Notes: a model not told the origin generated them from the sequence alone. DNA of 64,000 nucleotides from Hominenteromicrobium mulieris (GCA_021029595.1 JAJJOY010000003.1:186001-250000), one strand, 5' to 3'. Positions 33,253-43,893 are shown, numbered from the stretch's first letter. Numbers and translations: made by a program.

Positions 33253-34113
33253 GTGACCGTTTATGCCGACCTGCTTTTCATCGTGAACCTCTACATAGAC
33301 GCGCTTTTGCTCAGCGCGGTACGGCGTTTTTTACGGCTGCCGCTTACGGGAAAAAGGCTTTTGCTCGCTTCCGTGCTCGGCGGGGTATTTGGGCTTTCTG
33401 CCCTGCTGCCCGCGCTGCCGGGGGTTGTTTTGTTTCCGCTGGCGCTGTTGGAATCGCTTGCGCTGTGCGCGGCAGCGTTTGCGCCAAAGCCGATGACGCA
33501 GCTTTTAAAAGCCGTTTTTTTGCTGTTTTTGTTTGGCGCGGCGCTTTCCGGGCTTTTGACAGCTGCGGCGTATTTTCTGCCGATACACGGCATTTTGCTC
33601 GCAAACGGCGCGGTGTATTTTAACATTTCCGCATTGACGCTCATTTTGCTCACGTGCGTCTCTTACGGCGTGCTGTACGGCTTCGACCGCCTGTTTCGCA
33701 AAAAGGAGCCGGACGTGTTTTTCGCAAAACTGACCATCACACGGCAGGGTAAAACCGTCACGCTGCCGGCGAAAATTGACACGGGGCTGACGCTGACGGA
33801 GCCTTTTTCCGGCACGCCTGCCATCGTTGCGGATCGGCGTGCGCTCGGTGACATATTGCCGCCGAATTTCGGAATGCAAAGCACGGAAAATGCTGTTTCT
33901 ATGCGGCTCATCCCGTTTTCTTCACTCGGAGCGGACGGTGTTTTGCCCGCGTTTCGGCCGGATGCGGCTTCGCTTTCGGGCATATCAATCGAATGCTGGG
34001 TGGCCGTGACCGACCGCACGCTTTCCGCAGGGAGTTTTCAGGCGCTCGTCGGCGCCGCCGTGTGTGACGCCGCACAGATACAGGGTTTAAAACCCGGAAA
34101 GGACATCCCATGA
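33253..34113 (+). CDS. spoIIGA: Sigma-E processing peptidase SpoIIGA
   Basis: 286-aa membrane-anchored aspartic protease that cleaves the pro-sequence of sigma-E in the mother cell. Five hydrophobic segments fill residues 1-140; the cytosolic protease half has the catalytic motif [20 protein letters not shown] (Asp-Thr-Gly). The GTG at 33253 follows GGGAGGTG. Overlaps sigE by 4 bases (ATGA), the conserved spoIIG order. Confidence 0.93.
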   Translation: MTVYADLLFIVNLYIDALLLSAVRRFLRLPLTGKRLLLASVLGGVFGLSALLPALPGVVLFPLALLESLALCAAAFAPKPMTQLLKAVFLLFLFGAALSGLLTAAAYFLPIHGILLANGAVYFNISALTLILLTCVSYGVLYGFDRLFRKKEPDVFFAKLTITRQGKTVTLPAKIDTGLTLTEPFSGTPAIVADRRALGDILPPNFGMQSTENAVSMRLIPFSSLGADGVLPAFRPDAASLSGISIECWVAVTDRTLSAGSFQALVGAAVCDAAQIQGLKPGKDIP

Positions 34114-34826
34114 AACACGATTTTCTCACCCGCATGCGCGAAATTTTCGCTCACTTTTTATCAAAGCTGAACGAAGACACCTGCCACTACATAAACGGCC
34201 CGGAAACGCTTCCGCCACCGCTGACGAAAGCGGAAGAACAGGTGGTTTTTCAGAACATCCGTGACGGAAAACCGAACGCACGCGACCCTCTTATCACGCA
34301 TAACCTGCGGCTTGTCGTGTACATTGCGAAAAAATTTGAATCGCCTGCCGTGAACGTGGAAGACCTCATTTCCATCGGCACCATCGGGCTCATCAAAGCG
34401 GTAAATACGTTCAGCGTGGAGCGCAACATCAAGCTTGCGACGTATGCTTCGCGGTGCATTGAAAACGAGATTCTGATGTACCTGCGCAAAACGGCGCAGC
34501 TGAAAAACGAGATCTCGCTCGACGACCCGCTGAATGTGGATTGGGACGGCAACGAGCTCCTGCTCTCCGATCTACTCGGCAGCGACCCCGACATTGTGAA
34601 TCGCGGCATCGAGCAGGAATCGGAAAAGCAAACGCTGCTCCGTGCCGTTGAAAAGCTTGACCCGCGCGAAAAGCAAATCATGGAGCTGCGGTTTGGGCTG
34701 AACCGGCAAAAGGAGCACACGCAAAAGGAAGTTGCCGATGCACTCGGCATTTCGCAGTCGTACATCTCAAGGCTTGAAAAGCGCATTTTGCACCGATTGA
34801 AGACAGAAATGGAGAAGGCGGGATAA
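34110..34826 (+). CDS. sigE: RNA polymerase sporulation sigma factor SigE
   Basis: 238-aa sigma-E, the early mother-cell sigma factor. The N-terminal about 25-30 residues ([20 protein letters not shown], amphipathic) are the pro-sequence removed by SpoIIGA. Region 2 has [18 protein letters not shown] and [17 protein letters not shown]; region 4 has [20 protein letters not shown]. sigG, often next in line, is not here; a terminator follows at 34845. Confidence 0.96.
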   Translation: MKHDFLTRMREIFAHFLSKLNEDTCHYINGPETLPPPLTKAEEQVVFQNIRDGKPNARDPLITHNLRLVVYIAKKFESPAVNVEDLISIGTIGLIKAVNTFSVERNIKLATYASRCIENEILMYLRKTAQLKNEISLDDPLNVDWDGNELLLSDLLGSDPDIVNRGIEQESEKQTLLRAVEKLDPREKQIMELRFGLNRQKEHTQKEVADALGISQSYISRLEKRILHRLKTEMEKAG

Positions 34827-34844
34827 ACACGCCATAAACACAAC

Positions 34845-34889
34845 AAAAAGCAGATGTATCTACCGATTTTGGTGACACATCTGCTTTTT
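34845..34889. terminator. Convergent terminator
   Basis: AAAAAGCAGATGT (34845-34857) pairs with ACATCTGCTTTTT (34877-34889). It ends sigE and the GH13 gene on the other strand. Confidence 0.88.
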
Positions 34890-34921
34890 CTAAAAAATAC
34901 ACCGGTTTTAAAGTATTCGGT

Positions 34922-36226
34922 TTATACGAGCTTCAGATATTTGACCCCATACGGCGGCAGCTCCACCCTGCCGTGGATGTCGCTTGTTTCGCCGGTTAAA
35001 AAATCGACCGCTTTGTACTCGCCGCGGGCGTCTATGGAACACGGCGCGTTTTCCGCATTGACGGCAACAAACACTGTCTCATGATCACAATGACGCTCAA
35101 ACAGCAGATTTTTATTCTGAATGGTGATGTTCTTATAATCTCCGTAATTCAATGCGCGGCTTTCGGTCTTCACCTTCGCGAGTTTTTCGATAAACGCGGT
35201 GAGTTCGTTTTCGACGGGTGCATCGAAGCACGGGCGCAGGGCGCTGTCGCCCTCATGCTTTTCGCCCTTTGCGCCCCACTCGCTTCCGTAATACAGGCAC
35301 GGAATGCCCGGCATGGCGAACAGCACGCCGTACAGCGGGTAAATTTGCTTTTCGTCGTTTAAAATGCTCGCGATGCGCGTTACGTCGTGGTTATCGGCGA
35401 AGTTCATCAGGTGCTTGCCGCGGTACAGCGTCCACGGCTCCGGGCCGAACTGCCGTCCGAGCGAATGCGCAATCTCAAAGAGATTCATCGAATTGAACGC
35501 AGAGTAAAGCCCTTTGTAGCACTCGTAGTTCGTCACGCTGTGCAGCAGGCCGTCTGCGGTGATGCGGTTGTAATCGCCGTGAATCATCTCGCCGATGAGC
35601 ACAAACTCCGGTTTTTTGCCGTCGCAGTACGCGCGCAGGCGGCGCATGAAATCTTCATTCAACATGTACGCCACGTCAAGACGCAGGCCGTCGATGCCGA
35701 ATTCGTCGATCCATTTGCCGACGCAGTTTAAAAGGTACTCGACAACGGTGGGATTATAGAGATTGAGCTTGACAAGCTCGTAATGTCCCTCCCAGCCCTC
35801 GTACCAAAAGCCGTCGTTATAGGCGCTGTTACCGTCGAAATTCAAGTGAAACCAGTCTTTATAGGGAGAGTCCCACTTTTTCTCCTGCACGTCACGGAAC
35901 GCAAAAAAGCCGCGTCCCACATGGTTGAACACGCCGTCGAGCACAACTTTAATGCCGTTTTCGTGCAGCGCATCGCACACGGCTTTGAAGTCTTCATTCG
36001 TGCCGAGGCGGCAGTCTATTTTTGTAAAATCACGCGTATCGTAGCCGTGGTTGTCCGATTCAAACACCGGGGAAAAATACACCGCGCCGATATGCAGCTT
36101 TTTCAGGTGCGGAATCCACCCTTTGACCTTTTGAATGCGGTTCACGCACACGCCGTCGTTCGGCATGGGCGCACCGGTAAAGCCCAAGGGATAGATCTGA
36201 TAAAACACCGTTTCATCTGCCCACAT
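34922..36226 (-). CDS. GH13 alpha-amylase family protein
   Basis: 434-aa intracellular glycoside hydrolase family 13 enzyme without a signal peptide. Conserved regions: I DGVFNHVGR, II GLRLDVAYM (nucleophile Asp), III FVLIGEMIHGDY (acid/base Glu), IV FADNHDVTRI. Likely acts on maltodextrin-type glucans in the cytosol. ATG 36226 has AAAGGA about 12 bases upstream; an in-frame TTG at 36247 overlaps that ribosome site. Confidence 0.9.
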   Translation of the reverse strand: MWADETVFYQIYPLGFTGAPMPNDGVCVNRIQKVKGWIPHLKKLHIGAVYFSPVFESDNHGYDTRDFTKIDCRLGTNEDFKAVCDALHENGIKVVLDGVFNHVGRGFFAFRDVQEKKWDSPYKDWFHLNFDGNSAYNDGFWYEGWEGHYELVKLNLYNPTVVEYLLNCVGKWIDEFGIDGLRLDVAYMLNEDFMRRLRAYCDGKKPEFVLIGEMIHGDYNRITADGLLHSVTNYECYKGLYSAFNSMNLFEIAHSLGRQFGPEPWTLYRGKHLMNFADNHDVTRIASILNDEKQIYPLYGVLFAMPGIPCLYYGSEWGAKGEKHEGDSALRPCFDAPVENELTAFIEKLAKVKTESRALNYGDYKNITIQNKNLLFERHCDHETVFVAVNAENAPCSIDARGEYKAVDFLTGETSDIHGRVELPPYGVKYLKLV

Positions 36227-36268
36227 TGTTATATCCGTTCCTTTCAAAAGAGTTATGCCGATTGCAAC

Positions 36269-37579
36269 TTAAAACGTGTACATGCCGTCTGCCGTCTGGC
36301 GGATATCCGCGTTATAGAACGCTGTCATGGCCTTTACCATGTACGCAGTGTCCTTTTCGCCCGCCGTTTCCACGCAGGAGTGCATCGCGAGCTGCGGGAT
36401 GCCGATATCGACCGTGTTGAGCGACAGATGACCGTTTGAGATGTTGCCGAGCGTAGAGCCGCCCGCCATATCGGAGCGGTTGTGGAAGATCATCACCGGC
36501 ACCTCGGCCTTACGGCAGATCTCGCCGAACACGGCGGCGGAAACGGAATCCGTCGTATACTTCTGGTTTGCACTGTACTTGACGACGATGCCGCCGTTTA
36601 AGTAGCAGCGGTTCGTCTGGTCACACTTTTCCGTGTAGTTCGGGTGCACGGCATGGGCATTATCGGCGGAAAGCATGAAGCTATCCGGCATTTTGCGCAG
36701 CCACTCCGCTTCGGGGATATTGAGCGCGGCAGCGATGCGACGCACGGTATCCGTGAGGAACGTGGAATCTGCGCCCTGCTTTGTCAGCGAGCCGACTTCT
36801 TCGTTATCGAACACGGCGCTGATGAGCAGCTTTTCTTTGTTTTCCGCGTTCAAAAACGCTTCCGTTGCGGAGAACGCGCACTGGAGGTCGTCGAGGCGCG
36901 GGGATGCAATAAATTCGTTCTCCATGCCGAATACAACGCCGTGCTGGCGCGGATAGAGGAACATATCGCTCGAGATGACGTCTTCCTTTTTAACGCCTGC
37001 CTCTTCCGCGATGAGCGCGTTATAATCGGCGTTTTCGCCGCCGAGCAAGGGCAGCAGATCGACCTGCGGGTTTAACTTGTGATCTGCCATGCCGCGCGTC
37101 ATGTGAATGGCAAGGCTCGGGATGATGCACAGGTCGCGGTCAATGTTCAAAAGCACGCTCTTTACGCCGCTTTCGGTACGCACCACGGCGCGGCCGGCAA
37201 GCGACAGCGGACGATCAAACCACGTGGAAAGGATCATGCCGCCGTAGCCTTCGGTGTTGAGCTTTTTGTAGTGACCCTCTACGGTGATCTCCGCGCCGCT
37301 CTTTACACGGAACGTCGGGGAATCGCTGTGCGCGGAGACAATCTGCATACCGTTATAGTTTTCCGGCACGGAGAACGCCAAAACAGAAGAGCCGTTGCGC
37401 GTCGTAAAGTAGCGCTTGCCCTTTTCGAGCGTCCAGGTTTCGTTTTCAAGCAGGCGAATGCAGCCCGCATCTTCCAACATTACACATATATTTTTCACCG
37501 CATGAAAACACGACGGAGAAGCGTCGATAAACTTCAGCAGCTTTTCGGTGGTTTCAGAAGTCTTTAACATTTCGGTCAT
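36269..37579 (-). CDS. M18 family aminopeptidase
   Basis: 436-aa M18 (aspartyl) aminopeptidase, a cytosolic two-zinc, usually dodecameric exopeptidase. Metal and catalytic motifs: SAHSDSPTF (His), SPRLDDLQCAF (Asp), FDNEEVGSLTKQGADS (Glu-Glu), MLSADNAHAVHPNY (Asp) and the C-terminal MHSCVETAG (His). Normal length. Two ATG codons 9 bases apart (37579 and 37570) each have an AAGGA-like site, so the start is uncertain by three residues. Confidence 0.92.
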   Translation of the reverse strand: MTEMLKTSETTEKLLKFIDASPSCFHAVKNICVMLEDAGCIRLLENETWTLEKGKRYFTTRNGSSVLAFSVPENYNGMQIVSAHSDSPTFRVKSGAEITVEGHYKKLNTEGYGGMILSTWFDRPLSLAGRAVVRTESGVKSVLLNIDRDLCIIPSLAIHMTRGMADHKLNPQVDLLPLLGGENADYNALIAEEAGVKKEDVISSDMFLYPRQHGVVFGMENEFIASPRLDDLQCAFSATEAFLNAENKEKLLISAVFDNEEVGSLTKQGADSTFLTDTVRRIAAALNIPEAEWLRKMPDSFMLSADNAHAVHPNYTEKCDQTNRCYLNGGIVVKYSANQKYTTDSVSAAVFGEICRKAEVPVMIFHNRSDMAGGSTLGNISNGHLSLNTVDIGIPQLAMHSCVETAGEKDTAYMVKAMTAFYNADIRQTADGMYTF

Positions 37580-37691
37580 TCCTTTCCTTGTTTCTATTCA
37601 TCATAGCACAAAACGACAAATATGGGTAGAGCAAATTTCAGAAAAAAAGACCGCCGCACCGAAACAGTACGACAGTCTTTAAAAAATGAAT

Positions 37692-40202
37692 TCATTTGCA
37701 CGCATTTCCGATGGCTTCGTTCACGCGCTCGCGCAGATCAGGCAGATAGAACGATGTGCGCGGATAGTTTGCAAACGTCATGCTTTCGCCGTCTCCGAGC
37801 AGTTTTAAGACGCTTTCGCGCCCGAGCTTTTCTTCGGCGAGCGACAACGCGCGCATATCATAAAGCGCCATGGCGAAAACCTTTTGCCGCAGCGACGGCA
37901 GCGGGCCGTTTTCGCCGGGATAGACGGAAAATCCGTCGCCGCCCGGGAACGCGCCGCCTGCGTCCGTCACCTGGAACGGATCGATAACCGCTTTGGAGAG
38001 CTGCGAGTTCCAGAAGTTATAGCCCCAGTGCAGGAAGCCCGTGATGTGATACTTCCACATCTGCACGCCCAAAATGCGATTGCGGTTTGAGGGCATCGCG
38101 AGGAAACGGTTGCCCACGTCCACGCACTGGCTGCAGCAGGTGTACGCCCACAGATCCGGCACATCGTTTTCGATAAACGGCGTGATATGGTTCGTCGCGA
38201 CGACGGGGTGCTTGACGAGCCCCTCCGTGTAGTAATCATACGACGAGAGCGCGTCGCGCAGAATGCAGCCGGGCAAATACGGCTCCACAACAGCTTTCGC
38301 CTTTAAGTAGTCCGCCTTGTGCTCCTCGCTCGGCTCGTCCGAAATGTGGAACATAAGGTCATTTTTTTCAACGCCTACTTCTTCAAAGAATGTAAGCAGC
38401 TGCGGCAGCAGCGCATGCAATAATGCCGCGTATTCCGGGTCGGTTGCCGCAGTATGCCAACCGAATTTCAGCTTGCGTTCGCCGTTTTCGGTGACGTAGA
38501 TATTCGGCGCACATTTTGCACCCCACTGTGTGAAGAAGTGGGAAATCTCAAACTTAGAAATGCCGCAGTCCTTTGCGGTTTCCACCCAGCGGGCAAGCCT
38601 TGCGAAATCAAAATGATAACCCGCGTCGTTCTTTGTGATCTCCACAAGCTGCGTGCACGGGCGTTCTTTGCCGATCTCGGTATCGAGCGCGGGAGTGAAC
38701 ACCGGCGTCAGGATCATGTTCATGCCGTGTTCCGCCGCCATGCGCATATATTTTTCTAACAATGCCCAGTGCTCTTTTGCGTAAATCTCCACGCCGTAGC
38801 GCGCTGCGATGCAGTCTCCATGGAACCACTGCGTGAACGTGAGCTTCTGCTCCGGCAAAGTGACCGGCACGACCGTCAAACGGAAAATTTCGCTTTTGCC
38901 GTTTGCGCTGATCTCCACAGGGTAATCGCCGCCCGCGGCATCGTCGTTCACTTTGAGGCTCACCCATAGCACCTCGCGGCCGTTGACGTTCACCGCGCCG
39001 TCCGTGACGGGATACAGCACATCCGGGAACGTGCTCGGCTCTATTGTGATGTAGTCATCATCGAACCTGTCCGGGTATGCGGAAAGCGTGCACGGCACAT
39101 AGCCCTCGCGGTACACCGCCACTTTAACGGGTGCATCGGTGCGCACCTCAATGTAGTGCTCGCCCTCGCCCGTGACGATGGCCTGAAACGCGGTCTCTTC
39201 TCCGCGCAGAGCGCTCGCCTTCGGGTACGGCGCAAAGGTCTTTTCTTCCTGCGCCATGACTTTTTTCATCGGTGAAAGAAGCTGGATCGTTGTCTGCATG
39301 GATTTTTCCTCCCCTAAGTTGACCGTGTCAAACTGTGTAAAATCCGGTATATAACGTTCGCCGGCGGCACTGCGCTTTTGGCAGAAGCCGGGCAAACCCA
39401 GTTCCAACATATAATTTTGTACCTTGCGGCTCTCCCGCAGGGTGATGCGGCGGTTGATGTCCGCAAATTCCGGCTCATGCAAAACACGTCCCATCGGCGT
39501 ATACTGGCTCATCAGGCTCACGGGCACGCCCGAGAAATGCTGTTTGATGAGCTCCAGCGCCTGCATGGAATTGCGCGTGTGGCCGGGCAAAATGAGCTGC
39601 CGAATGATGATGCCCTTTTGCAGCATGCCGTTTTCGTCGTACACATTTTCGCCCGTCTGTCGCACCATCTCATGAATGGCAACAAGCGCCGTTTCACAGT
39701 AGTGCGGCGCATTGGAAAGCCGCACGGCGAGATCGTCGTCCGCATATTTGAAATCCGGCAGGTAAATGTCGACGAGCCCCTCTAACATGCGCAGTGTCTC
39801 GACCGATTCATACCCGCCGCAGTTGTAGACAACGGGCACGCGCGGCTTATAAATGCGCAGCGCTTCGGCAATTTGCGATGCAAAGTGCGTCGGCGTAACA
39901 AGGTTGATGTTGTGCGCACCCATAGCTTCGAGTTTTTTTATCGTCTCGATAAATTCTTCAACCGTAAAATCCTTGCCGTGTAGGCTTTCACCGGAGATCT
40001 CGCTGTTCTGGCAAAACGCGCAGCGCAGCGAGCAGCCGGTAAAAAAGATCGTGCCACTGCCGCGCGTACCGCTGATGGGCGGCTCCTCCCAGTAATGGAG
40101 CTTCGCGCGCGCAATGTGCATTTTGCCGCCGCTTTGGCAGTAGCCGCGCATGATTTCACGGTCAACACCGCATTTTCGCGGGCACAGTATGCAAACGCTC
40201 AT
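37692..40202 (-). CDS. Radical SAM - DUF4091 fusion protein
   Basis: 836 aa in one uninterrupted frame. Residues 1-300 are a complete PflA-like radical SAM protein of the COG1313 type: a leading CILCPRKC, the cluster motif GCSLRCAFCQ, and the usual end YIPDF. Residues about 302-836 are a complete DUF4091 protein, a TIM-barrel-like putative glycoside hydrolase with an N-terminal beta domain. At the joint an ATG (39299) is preceded by AGGGGAGG at perfect spacing, so the second half has its own ribosome site and is probably also made alone. It looks like two neighbouring genes joined by loss of a stop. Overlaps the upstream gene by 4 bases. Confidence 0.8.
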   Translation of the reverse strand: MSVCILCPRKCGVDREIMRGYCQSGGKMHIARAKLHYWEEPPISGTRGSGTIFFTGCSLRCAFCQNSEISGESLHGKDFTVEEFIETIKKLEAMGAHNINLVTPTHFASQIAEALRIYKPRVPVVYNCGGYESVETLRMLEGLVDIYLPDFKYADDDLAVRLSNAPHYCETALVAIHEMVRQTGENVYDENGMLQKGIIIRQLILPGHTRNSMQALELIKQHFSGVPVSLMSQYTPMGRVLHEPEFADINRRITLRESRKVQNYMLELGLPGFCQKRSAAGERYIPDFTQFDTVNLGEEKSMQTTIQLLSPMKKVMAQEEKTFAPYPKASALRGEETAFQAIVTGEGEHYIEVRTDAPVKVAVYREGYVPCTLSAYPDRFDDDYITIEPSTFPDVLYPVTDGAVNVNGREVLWVSLKVNDDAAGGDYPVEISANGKSEIFRLTVVPVTLPEQKLTFTQWFHGDCIAARYGVEIYAKEHWALLEKYMRMAAEHGMNMILTPVFTPALDTEIGKERPCTQLVEITKNDAGYHFDFARLARWVETAKDCGISKFEISHFFTQWGAKCAPNIYVTENGERKLKFGWHTAATDPEYAALLHALLPQLLTFFEEVGVEKNDLMFHISDEPSEEHKADYLKAKAVVEPYLPGCILRDALSSYDYYTEGLVKHPVVATNHITPFIENDVPDLWAYTCCSQCVDVGNRFLAMPSNRNRILGVQMWKYHITGFLHWGYNFWNSQLSKAVIDPFQVTDAGGAFPGGDGFSVYPGENGPLPSLRQKVFAMALYDMRALSLAEEKLGRESVLKLLGDGESMTFANYPRTSFYLPDLRERVNEAIGNACK

Positions 40203-41896
40203 GCGTTTTGTTCCCTGAGCATCAGGAACCCGGCGTTAGAGCCGCGCTTGCCGCGCGTCACGCGGTGTGAAAACAGCAGATCACTGTTGCACATGGTGCA
40301 CACGCCGCCCGTTGTGATGTGCTCGGGCAGCACGCCTGCACCTAATAAGAACGCACGGTTGCACGCCCAAAGATCAACGTGGAATTTGCCGTTGCCGTCG
40401 TCCGTGACGAATTTGTCGCTGTCCGGCAGCGCGAGGAATTCCTCCGCACACGGGGCGTCCACCTCAAAGCACTCTTTTGCAATGGACGGACCGATGGCCG
40501 CGAGCAAATCCTCGGGGCGGGTATCAAATTCCTCCTGCATTTTCTCTACGGTAGCTTTTGCCATGCCGTTCACCGTGCCGCGCCAACCGGCGTGCGAAAG
40601 TCCGATAGCATGATGAATGGGGTCGTAGAAGTAAAGCGGCACACAGTCCGCCGCGTAAATGAGCAGCGGCAGATTCGGCTCATCCGTCACAAGGCCGTCC
40701 ACGCTTTCCATGTCCTTCGGCTTCCAAATACCCGTGCCGGCGTTTTTCATCGTGACACGGCGCACGTTCGTGTGGTGATCCTGCGCACCCGCCGTAATGT
40801 TCTCTACAGGAATATTCGCCGCTTGAGCGATGAGACGGAAATTTTCTTTTACATTTTCGTCGCTGTCGCCGCGGTTGAAGCCGAGGTTCATAGCAGCAAA
40901 CTCTTCTTCACTCACGCCGCCGATGCGCGTGGAGAAGCAGTGCGTAAGGTACGGGATATTCTCCCACGCCTTAAACGTCAGCAGTCCCACACCGTTTTCC
41001 TTGATTGTCAGACGCATATCGGCGATATTTGCGTTTTCGGCGCGGCGCGGTTTTTCGATTTTCGGCAGCGGAATGGATTTTCGACTCACGATAATACCCT
41101 CATACTTCTGCTTCACGCGCAGCTGACCGCAGAATTCATAGCCGCACTTTTCGCACTTAAATATGCTGCGCAGGCTCTTGTTTTTCACAGTCCATTTGCC
41201 GCGGCGCTTTGCTTCGCCGCCGCATTTTTCGCACGTGAAATGCAGATGCTCTTTTTCGATCAACGGGCTGTTCACGTCGCAGATATACGTCGTTTTAAAC
41301 GTGATGCGTCTGTAAAACTCCGGGTCCTTGCAGTCCTGAATGAACGGGCGGAACGTATCCTTTGTATAAATGCGCTCCAGCACCATGGCGGACAGCACGC
41401 TGTCGTCGAGCGCGCGGTGGTGGTCGAGCGCACCGTCATCAATGGAAAGCAGCTCTGCCGCTTTGGAAAGCCCAAGCTGCTCCTTGCCGTCCTCGTCAAG
41501 GCGCTTTTCCACGTACTGCTGTAAATCGACATAGCGCTGCAAAAACGGAACGGTCTCCCCGCCGCCGAAATAGCGGCAGTTTTCAATCAGCGCCAGAATG
41601 TCCGACGTGCCCCACGTGGCAATCACGCAGTCGCCCGCCCATTTTTTGAAGCGGCTCATCACCTGCATGTACGGGCGTGCGTCCAAAAGATTCGCATCCG
41701 TAATGTTGGTGAGGTCCGAGATAACCGCGCTGATCTTTTTTGTCACCTGCGGTTTGACAAAGCAGGAAAACCGGTCTGTGATATTCAGTTGTGCATCGAG
41801 CTTGACCGCGCCGAACTCGATAATCTCATTGATAAAGCCGTGGAGACGGCGGCTGTACGCACCGTTCCACTCCAGATCCAAAATAACGATATTCAT
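40199..41896 (-). CDS. Exonuclease - YlmD/laccase-domain fusion
   Basis: 565 aa. Residues 1-190: DEDD 3'-5' exonuclease (KapD-like) with DLEWNGAY, a central Asp in WGTSDILAL and HHRALDDSVL. Residues 200-270: two Cys-X2-Cys pairs (CEKCGG, CEKCGYEFC) as a zinc ribbon. Residues 294-565: complete YlmD/YfiH (COG1496) domain with zinc-site His in GAQDHHTN, Cys in YAADCVPL and His in SHAGWRGT. Relatives of the second part (human FAMIN/LACC1, bacterial YlmD) cleave purine nucleosides. There is no ribosome site before Met294, so the fusion looks genuine. Combined release and phosphorolysis of nucleosides is inference. Confidence 0.85.
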   Translation of the reverse strand: MNIVILDLEWNGAYSRRLHGFINEIIEFGAVKLDAQLNITDRFSCFVKPQVTKKISAVISDLTNITDANLLDARPYMQVMSRFKKWAGDCVIATWGTSDILALIENCRYFGGGETVPFLQRYVDLQQYVEKRLDEDGKEQLGLSKAAELLSIDDGALDHHRALDDSVLSAMVLERIYTKDTFRPFIQDCKDPEFYRRITFKTTYICDVNSPLIEKEHLHFTCEKCGGEAKRRGKWTVKNKSLRSIFKCEKCGYEFCGQLRVKQKYEGIIVSRKSIPLPKIEKPRRAENANIADMRLTIKENGVGLLTFKAWENIPYLTHCFSTRIGGVSEEEFAAMNLGFNRGDSDENVKENFRLIAQAANIPVENITAGAQDHHTNVRRVTMKNAGTGIWKPKDMESVDGLVTDEPNLPLLIYAADCVPLYFYDPIHHAIGLSHAGWRGTVNGMAKATVEKMQEEFDTRPEDLLAAIGPSIAKECFEVDAPCAEEFLALPDSDKFVTDDGNGKFHVDLWACNRAFLLGAGVLPEHITTGGVCTMCNSDLLFSHRVTRGKRGSNAGFLMLREQNA

Positions 41897-41936
41897 TGGC
41901 TCTCCGTGTGTCTTTTCCGTTGGTCAAGTTTATGAA

Positions 41937-43760
41937 TTACTTCTTTTTCGCAGCCTGCTTCATGCGCAGCTCTTTGCTCAGCACCATTTTGCGCATGCGG
42001 ATGCTCTTCGGTGTGATCTCCACAAGCTCGTCGTCCGCGATAAACTCGAGGGACTGCTCCAGAGAGAGCACGGTGTGCGGGGTCAGCTTCAGTGCGTCGT
42101 CGGAGCCGGAAGCACGGGTGTTTGTCGCGTGCTTCTTCTTGCAGACGTTGATGACGATGTCGTCGCCCTTCGGGTTGCTGCCGACAATCATGCCCTCGTA
42201 AACCGGTACGCCCGGCCCGATAAACAGGCGGCCTCTGTCCTGTGCGTAGAACAGGCCGTAAGCCGTGGACTCGCCGGTCTCGTGTACAACGAGAGAACCG
42301 GTGCTGCGCTGCTGAATGTCTCCCTTATACGGCTCGTAGCAATCGAACACGTGGTTCATGATGCCGTTGCCGTTCGTGTCCGTAAGGAACTCGGAGCGGT
42401 AGCCCATGATGCCGCGGGACGGGATCTTGAATTCGAGGTGCGTGGTGCCGCTGTCGCGGGTACCCATGTTGAGCAGCTCTGCCTTTCTGGTGCCAAGCTT
42501 TTCCATGACCGCGCCGACGTAGTTATCCGGAACTTCAATCATCAAAAGTTCCATCGGCTCCAGCTTCTTGCCGTTTTCTTCCTTGAAAATAACACTCGGG
42601 CGGGAGACCTGAAATTCGTAGTTCTGGCGGCGCATCTGCTCGATAAGAATGGAGAGGTGCAGCTCGCCGCGGCCGGATACCTTAAACGTATCGGCGGAAT
42701 CGGTCTCTTCCACGCGCATAGCAACGTTCGTTTCAACCTCCTTAAACAGGCGGTCGCGCAGGTTGCGGGAGGTGACATACTTGCCCTCGCGGCCCGCAAA
42801 CGGGGAATTGTTGACCATGAACATCATAGAAACGGTCGGCTCGTCGATCTTGACGAACGGCAGCGGCTCCACGTGCTCCGGGTCGCAGGCGGTCTCACCG
42901 ATGTTGAGGTCTGCCATGCCGGAAACGGCCACGATGTCGCCGAGCTCTGCGCTCTCTGCGTCCACGCGCTTGAGGCCCTCAAACTGGTAGAGCTTCGTAA
43001 TGCGCGCGTTGCGCTTTTCGTCGCTTGTGCTGCTGCAGATGGTAACGGTCTGGCCGACCTTTACGGAGCCGCGCTCCACACGGCCGATACCGATACGACC
43101 GACGTACTCATCATAGTCAATGTTGGAGAACAGCACCTGCGTCGGGCCGTCAAGGTCACCCTCCGGCGCCGGAACATCGTTTATAATGGCTTCAAACAGC
43201 GGCTTCATGTCCGTGCCCTTTTCGTCCGGCTGGTTCATGGCGTAGCCGTCACGTGCGGAAGCGTAGACCACCGGGAAATCGAGCTGGTCTTCGTCTGCAC
43301 CGAGCTCAATGAAGAGGTCAAGCACTTCGTCCACGACTTCAAGCGGACGTGCGCCCGGACGGTCGACCTTATTGACGACAACGACCGGCTTTTTGCCAAG
43401 ACCAAGCGCCTTCTTTAAAACGAAGCGCGTCTGCGGCATACATCCCTCAAACGCATCGACAAGCAGCAGAACGCCGTCTACCATCATCAGAATACGTTCC
43501 ACCTCACCGCCGAAATCGGCATGGCCCGGGGTATCAACAATATTGATTTTGATGTCATTGTACATGACAGCTGTGTTTTTGGAGAGGATCGTAATGCCGC
43601 GCTCACGCTCCAAATCACCGGAGTCCATGACGCGCTCGGTTACGGCTTCGTTGCTGCGGAAAACGCCGCTCTGGCGCAGAAGCTGGTCCACAAGGGTGGT
43701 CTTGCCGTGATCAACGTGTGCAATAATGGCTACGTTGCGCAAATTTTCTCTTTTTCCCAT
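41937..43760 (-). CDS. typA: GTP-binding protein TypA/BipA
   Basis: 607-aa translational GTPase involved in 50S ribosome assembly and stress growth. G1 [10 protein letters not shown], switch [17 protein letters not shown]4 [13 protein letters not shown] domain II/III/V homology and the BipA-specific C-terminal domain ending [11 protein letters not shown] 43760 has AAAGGGA about 11 bases upstream; a TTG at 43769 falls in that site. Confidence 0.97.
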   Translation of the reverse strand: MGKRENLRNVAIIAHVDHGKTTLVDQLLRQSGVFRSNEAVTERVMDSGDLERERGITILSKNTAVMYNDIKINIVDTPGHADFGGEVERILMMVDGVLLLVDAFEGCMPQTRFVLKKALGLGKKPVVVVNKVDRPGARPLEVVDEVLDLFIELGADEDQLDFPVVYASARDGYAMNQPDEKGTDMKPLFEAIINDVPAPEGDLDGPTQVLFSNIDYDEYVGRIGIGRVERGSVKVGQTVTICSSTSDEKRNARITKLYQFEGLKRVDAESAELGDIVAVSGMADLNIGETACDPEHVEPLPFVKIDEPTVSMMFMVNNSPFAGREGKYVTSRNLRDRLFKEVETNVAMRVEETDSADTFKVSGRGELHLSILIEQMRRQNYEFQVSRPSVIFKEENGKKLEPMELLMIEVPDNYVGAVMEKLGTRKAELLNMGTRDSGTTHLEFKIPSRGIMGYRSEFLTDTNGNGIMNHVFDCYEPYKGDIQQRSTGSLVVHETGESTAYGLFYAQDRGRLFIGPGVPVYEGMIVGSNPKGDDIVINVCKKKHATNTRASGSDDALKLTPHTVLSLEQSLEFIADDELVEITPKSIRMRKMVLSKELRMKQAAKKK

Positions 43761-43893
43761 CTTTATCAATCCCTTTCTTTATCGTTCTTAACTTCAAACT
43801 GCTTCAAAAAATTCAAAACCGGCCGCGCCGTTTTGCATGCGCGGGATACGGCAAAAAACGGATTAAAAACTCGGTTTGCTCGCTAACCGAAAT

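Noticed and set aside
41598-43418. 606-codon plus-strand frame opposite typA and the exonuclease fusion
   Set aside because: Antisense shadow of clearly identified genes; no recognisable domain.
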